From DASQWP01 sp050697555 (GTDB lineage Bacteria; Actinomycetota; Thermoleophilia; Gaiellales; Gaiellaceae), in contig JBOHAD010000036.1 of NCBI GenBank assembly GCA_050697555.1, positions 1 through 24,942 on the forward strand: a stretch of DNA of 24,942 bases, written 5' to 3'. The notes under the pieces are model-generated. The model was given only the letters and a program-made list of their open reading frames with translations. It was not told the origin of the DNA and did no database searches. Position 1 is the stretch's first letter, and each line of letters opens with the position of its first letter. A program made the position numbers and the translations under genes. This document shows, piece by piece, positions 21,767 through 24,942 of the stretch.

Positions 21767-23211
21767 CGACGCTGCAGGCGCCGACCGCGTGGGCCCCGAC
21801 GCCGGCACTGCCCGGCGAGGGACGCAGCCGGGCGCCGGAGATCGCCGTCGTCGCCTTCTCCTTCATCCTCTACACGAACCTCGCGGTCGTGCTCACGCAG
21901 GTGCACGGCGTCCCGGAGACCGTGGCGTCGGGCTTCGTGCTTCTCCTGCTCGTGCCGCTGGCGCGCTACCTCATCGTCGAGCGCCAGCCGTTCGTCGTCA
22001 CGCCGACGCTCCCGCTCGTGTTCGCCTTCCTCGCCGCCCTGTACCTCTCGGCCACGCTCTCGAGCGAGCCGGGCGCCGCCCGGCAGTTCGTCCGGCTCTA
22101 CATCACCGAGGGGCTCATCCTTTATCTCCTCGTCTCCAACGCCGTGCGAACGACCCGCATGCTCACGCTGGTCGCCTGGACCCTGATCGTCTCGGGGAGC
22201 CTCCTCGGCGGCCTGTCCATCTACCAGGAGCTGACCGGGACGTATGCGAACAACTACGGCGGCTTCGCGCAGGTCGACAATCTCGCGGAGATCGCAAGCG
22301 AGGAGGTGGAGCGCCCCAGGCTCGGCGGACCCCTGGGAAGCGAGAACCGCTACGCCCAGATTCTCGCCGTGCTCCTGCCGCTGGCGCTGATCCGCTTCTT
22401 TCGCGAGCCCTCGCGGCGGCTCCGGCTCGTCGCGGGCGCCGGCTCGCTCCTGATCCTCGGCGGCATCATGCTGACGTTTTCGCGGGGGGCGGCGGTCGCC
22501 GTCGGCGGGATGCTCCTCCTAATGGTCGTCCTCAGGGAGATCCCCATCCGGCGTCTACTCGTCTCGCTGGCCGTGCTGGCTATGGGGGTGGCTGTGCTCG
22601 TCCCCGACTACGTCGAGCGACTGAGATCGCTCGAAGACGTCACCGCCCTCAACTCCGAGACGACGGAGGGCGCCCCGGACTCGGCGCTGGTCGGCCGTCA
22701 GACCGAGAACCTCGCCGCCTGGAACACCTTCCTCGACAATCCGGTCGTCGGCGTCGGGCCCGGCTTGTACTTCAGGGAGTACTCGCGCGAGTACGCGAAC
22801 CGCCTCGGCCTCCGGTACCTGCGCAGCGTGCGGAGGGGCCACAGCCTCTACCTCGAGATGGCAGCGGACCTCGGTGTCGTCGGGCTCGGAGCCTTCGTCG
22901 CGATGGCGGGCACGACGCTCGCGCTCGTTTTCCGGGCCGCGCGCTACTGGCGCCGGCGTGATCCGGAGCGAGCGATACTCGCGAGCTCGTTCTTCTTCGC
23001 CCTCGTCGCCTATCTCGCCACCGCTGCCTTCCTCCACCTCTCCTACCAACGCTTCTTCTGGGCGCTGCTCGCTCTCGGGGCCTCGGTCGCCTGGGCTCTC
23101 CGGCCGGGGGAGCATGCTGAAACGCGACGCGCTCGCGAGGGCAGCGACGCGTTAGACATGGAGCGCAGTCCGAGGCGTCCAACAGGGGCAGGACGAGGCC
23201 GAACGTCTTGA
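21763..23211 (+). CDS. Wzy/O-antigen ligase-type polysaccharide polymerase
   Basis: An integral membrane protein of 482 residues with about ten hydrophobic segments and a large extracytoplasmic loop (about 270-370). The Wzy_C signature is visible: the loop has NPVVGVGPGLY, then RRGHSLYLEMAADLGVVGLG, matching the H-x2-YLE-x-x-x(E/D)-x-G-x-x-G pattern of O-antigen ligases and polymerases. Earlier, LGSENRYAQILAVLLPL and LTFSRGAAVAV correspond to conserved family segments with the functional arginines. It would polymerise or ligate lipid-linked repeat units on the outer face, with the Wzz-like protein at 4008 setting length. ATG 21763 overlaps the previous stop. The last 35 residues are hydrophilic and probably unstructured. 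No flippase (Wzx) is seen in the window. Confidence 0.9.
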   Translation: MTTLQAPTAWAPTPALPGEGRSRAPEIAVVAFSFILYTNLAVVLTQVHGVPETVASGFVLLLLVPLARYLIVERQPFVVTPTLPLVFAFLAALYLSATLSSEPGAARQFVRLYITEGLILYLLVSNAVRTTRMLTLVAWTLIVSGSLLGGLSIYQELTGTYANNYGGFAQVDNLAEIASEEVERPRLGGPLGSENRYAQILAVLLPLALIRFFREPSRRLRLVAGAGSLLILGGIMLTFSRGAAVAVGGMLLLMVVLREIPIRRLLVSLAVLAMGVAVLVPDYVERLRSLEDVTALNSETTEGAPDSALVGRQTENLAAWNTFLDNPVVGVGPGLYFREYSREYANRLGLRYLRSVRRGHSLYLEMAADLGVVGLGAFVAMAGTTLALVFRAARYWRRRDPERAILASSFFFALVAYLATAAFLHLSYQRFFWALLALGASVAWALRPGEHAETRRAREGSDALDMERSPRRPTGAGRGRTS

Positions 23212-23246
23212 TGGTGGTCGTCGCGAACAACCAGGGTCGCGCGGCC

Positions 23247-23275
23247 TTGACACGGTCCGGGCACCCTGTTATGCC
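23247..23275 (+). promoter_or_regulatory. Promoter of the secreted multidomain protein
   Basis: A perfect TTGACA (23247-23252), a 17-base spacer and TATGCC (23270-23275) form one of the best promoter matches in the window. The start site would be near 23282. Confidence 0.6.
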
Positions 23276-23297
23276 TCCCGGGAGGGTGATCGGGACG

Positions 23298-23324
23298 ATG
23301 TCACGCCTGCGGCCGGCCATGTGA
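23298..23324 (+). CDS. Possible 8-residue leader peptide coupled to the secreted protein
   Basis: ATG 23298 opens MSRLRPAM and stops at TGA 23322-23324, which overlaps the GTG at 23321 of the large secreted gene. GGAGGG at 23281-23286 lies eleven bases before this ATG, while no ribosome binding site lies close to the GTG itself. Coupled translation is possible; the frame is too short to support by composition. Confidence 0.25.
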   Translation: MSRLRPAM

Positions 23325-24942
23325 GCGTGCCGCGTCCGACCTGGCTCACGCGGGGAGCGCTCCTCGCGACCCTCTTCTTCGCCCTCTTCGCCCTCCCTGC
23401 GGTCGCGACGGCCGCACCCGGCGACATCGGCTTCGAGGGCCCCGCGACGACGGGAGGGGGTGGAGGTGCGACTGGCGAGAAGCCGGAGAGCAAGCTCTGG
23501 TGGAACGACGGCTCCTGGTGGGCGAGCATGTGGCACGCCCCGAGCGGCGACTTCCACATCTTCCGGCTGGATGAAGGGACGCAGAGCTGGGTGGACACCG
23601 GGGTGGCGCTCGACGACCGGCCGGCCACACGGGCGGACACCCTCTGGGACGGGGCGGCGGGGAAGCTGTACGTGGCTTCGCACCGCTTCTCGAAGTCGCC
23701 GCGAACGGGCTACCAGAGCCGCCTCTACCGCTTCAGCTACGACGCCTCCACGGACACGTACACCCGCGACGCGGGCTTCCCGGTCGTGATCAACAACTGG
23801 CGGACGGAGACGCTCGTGCTCGACAAGGACTCGAGCGGGCAGCTGTGGGCGACCTGGACGCAGGGGGGCAAGGTCTGGGTGAACAGGACGCTCTGCAACC
23901 CGGCCTGCAACGACGCGAGCTGGGGCACAGCCTTCTCGCTCGCCACCTCGGCGGTGAAGGCGGACGACATCTCCTCCCTGATCGCGTTCGGGGGTGACCG
24001 GGTCGGTCTGATGTGGAGCAACCAGAACAACTGGACATTCGGGTTCGCGATCCATCAGGACAGCCAAGCGGACGAGGCCTGGTCGCTGGAGACCGCCCTT
24101 TCTGGGACGCAGCTCTCCGACGACCACATCAACCTCAAGAGCGACTCGGCCGGCCGCGTGTACGCCGCCATCAAGACCTCCAAGACCGCGAACCCCGATC
24201 CGCTCACGATGCTGCTCGTCCGCCAGGCGGGCGGGGGCTGGTCGAGCCACGTCTTCGGACGCGAGCAGGACGACCACACCCGCCCCATCGTCCTCCTCGA
24301 CGAGGAGCACGGGATCATCCACATGTACGCGACCGACTCCGGGGCGGGCGGAACGATCGTGGAGAAGACGACCCCGATGAACGCGATCTCCTTCCCCACC
24401 GGCAAAGGCACACCGGTGATCAAAGACGCCGACGGCAGAGTCAACAACGCCACCTCCACCAAGCAGAACGTCAGCTCAGCGACGAGCCTCGTCGTCCTCG
24501 CCGCCTCCAACAACTGGCACTACATGCACAGCTTCCAGCCGCTCGACGGCAGCGGCGGAGGTACGCCCCCGTCCGCGAGCTTCACCGCGTCCCCGACGAG
24601 CGGGGTCGCGCCCCTGACGGTGCAGTTCACGGACACCTCGAGCGGCACCGTCGAATCGCGGGCGTGGGACTTCCAGAACGACGGCATCGTCGACTCGACG
24701 GCCGCCAACCCGACGTTCACCTACACGAGCCCGAACACGTACACGGCGAAGCTGACGGTCGCGAACTCGTTCGGCTCGAGCTCGACGACGAGAACCATCA
24801 CCGTGAACCCGCCGGGCGGAGGCGGCTCGACGCTGACGTTCACGCCGACCGACGACGCCTACGTCCGCTCGAACCATCCGGGCGAGAACACCGGGGGACA
24901 GGCGACGATCCGTGCGTTCAAGGACCTCGCCGAGACGAACTC
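23321..24942 (+). CDS. Secreted multidomain protein with PKD and DNRLRE/CBM96-like domains (3' end outside window)
   Basis: The frame is open from GTG 23321 to the window end (over 540 residues). Residues 1-33 are a signal peptide (PRPTWLTRGALLATLFF, ending ATAAP). A Gly-rich linker follows, then about 360 residues rich in Trp, Asp and Asn (SKLWWNDGSWWASMWH, DTLWDGAAGKLYV, SDDHINLKSDSAGRVYAA) that look like a beta-propeller or BNR-type fold. About 416-497 is a PKD domain (ASFTASPTSGVAPLTVQFTD and AWDFQNDGIVDS). After PPGGGGS a new domain starts, LTFTPTDDAYVRSNHPGENTGG, which matches the beginning of DNRLRE/CBM96-like carbohydrate-binding modules. GTG 23327, two codons later, is an alternative start. 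Composition suggests a surface or secreted glycan-binding protein. Enzymatic activity cannot be judged with the C terminus missing. Confidence 0.88.
   Translation, partial: MSVPRPTWLTRGALLATLFFALFALPAVATAAPGDIGFEGPATTGGGGGATGEKPESKLWWNDGSWWASMWHAPSGDFHIFRLDEGTQSWVDTGVALDDRPATRADTLWDGAAGKLYVASHRFSKSPRTGYQSRLYRFSYDASTDTYTRDAGFPVVINNWRTETLVLDKDSSGQLWATWTQGGKVWVNRTLCNPACNDASWGTAFSLATSAVKADDISSLIAFGGDRVGLMWSNQNNWTFGFAIHQDSQADEAWSLETALSGTQLSDDHINLKSDSAGRVYAAIKTSKTANPDPLTMLLVRQAGGGWSSHVFGREQDDHTRPIVLLDEEHGIIHMYATDSGAGGTIVEKTTPMNAISFPTGKGTPVIKDADGRVNNATSTKQNVSSATSLVVLAASNNWHYMHSFQPLDGSGGGTPPSASFTASPTSGVAPLTVQFTDTSSGTVESRAWDFQNDGIVDSTAANPTFTYTSPNTYTAKLTVANSFGSSSTTRTITVNPPGGGGSTLTFTPTDDAYVRSNHPGENTGGQATIRAFKDLAETN

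Noticed and set aside
22772..24322. Minus-strand frame of 516 codons spanning the polymerase end and the secreted-protein gene
   Set aside because: It crosses two strongly supported plus-strand genes and a promoter, and has no recognisable domain.

Overview
The window is GC-rich (roughly two thirds G+C, with most third codon positions G or C). Several genes use GTG starts, and promoters of the TANNNT -10 type, some apparently leaderless, recur. This fits an actinomycetote, possibly an uncultured Thermoleophilia- or Gaiella-like lineage. That placement is inferred from style and gene content, since no rRNA or other phylogenetic marker is present apart from part of radA.

Layout. Positions 1-851 (-) hold the N-terminal part of radA, a housekeeping repair gene. 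From about 1000 onward the window is one large surface or exopolysaccharide locus. 1056-3635 (+) encodes a Thr-rich membrane-anchored protein, an exported metallophosphoesterase and a nucleotide-sugar epimerase. 3632-3880 (-) is a small membrane protein. 4008-9501 (+) reads as one operon: a chain-length (Wzz-like) protein with a degenerate kinase domain, a methyltransferase-like/APH-kinase fusion, a nucleotidyltransferase/thymidylate-kinase-like fusion, and a GT4 glycosyltransferase. 11780-9511 (-) is a two-gene operon with its own promoter: a bacterial GDP-mannose 3,5-epimerase and a second APH-type kinase. 14490-11884 (-) is RDD membrane protein, GMC flavoprotein oxidoreductase and Tat-exported small partner. 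14610-15962 (+) is a GT4 glycosyltransferase and 16982-16050 (-) a sulfotransferase. Two paralogous membrane GT2 glycosyltransferases (17111-18277 and 19704-20924) flank a secreted lyase-like lipoprotein on the opposite strand. The second GT2 starts a tightly overlapping operon with another GT2-like enzyme and a Wzy/O-antigen-ligase-type polymerase. The window ends inside a large secreted protein with PKD and DNRLRE/CBM96-like modules.

Together the genes cover sugar-nucleotide supply (UDP-hexuronate and GDP-L-galactose type), glycan assembly (five glycosyltransferases), polymerisation and length control (Wzy, Wzz-like), decoration (sulfation and possibly phosphorylation), and extracellular oxidation, cleavage or binding. 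The most unusual parts are the kinase/nucleotidyltransferase fusion proteins beside a Wzz-like protein that has lost its kinase P-loop, and the plant-type GDP-mannose epimerase paired with a kinase. There are no tRNAs, rRNAs, CRISPR arrays, insertion sequences or attachment sites that I can support. No gene-free stretch exceeds 300 bases.
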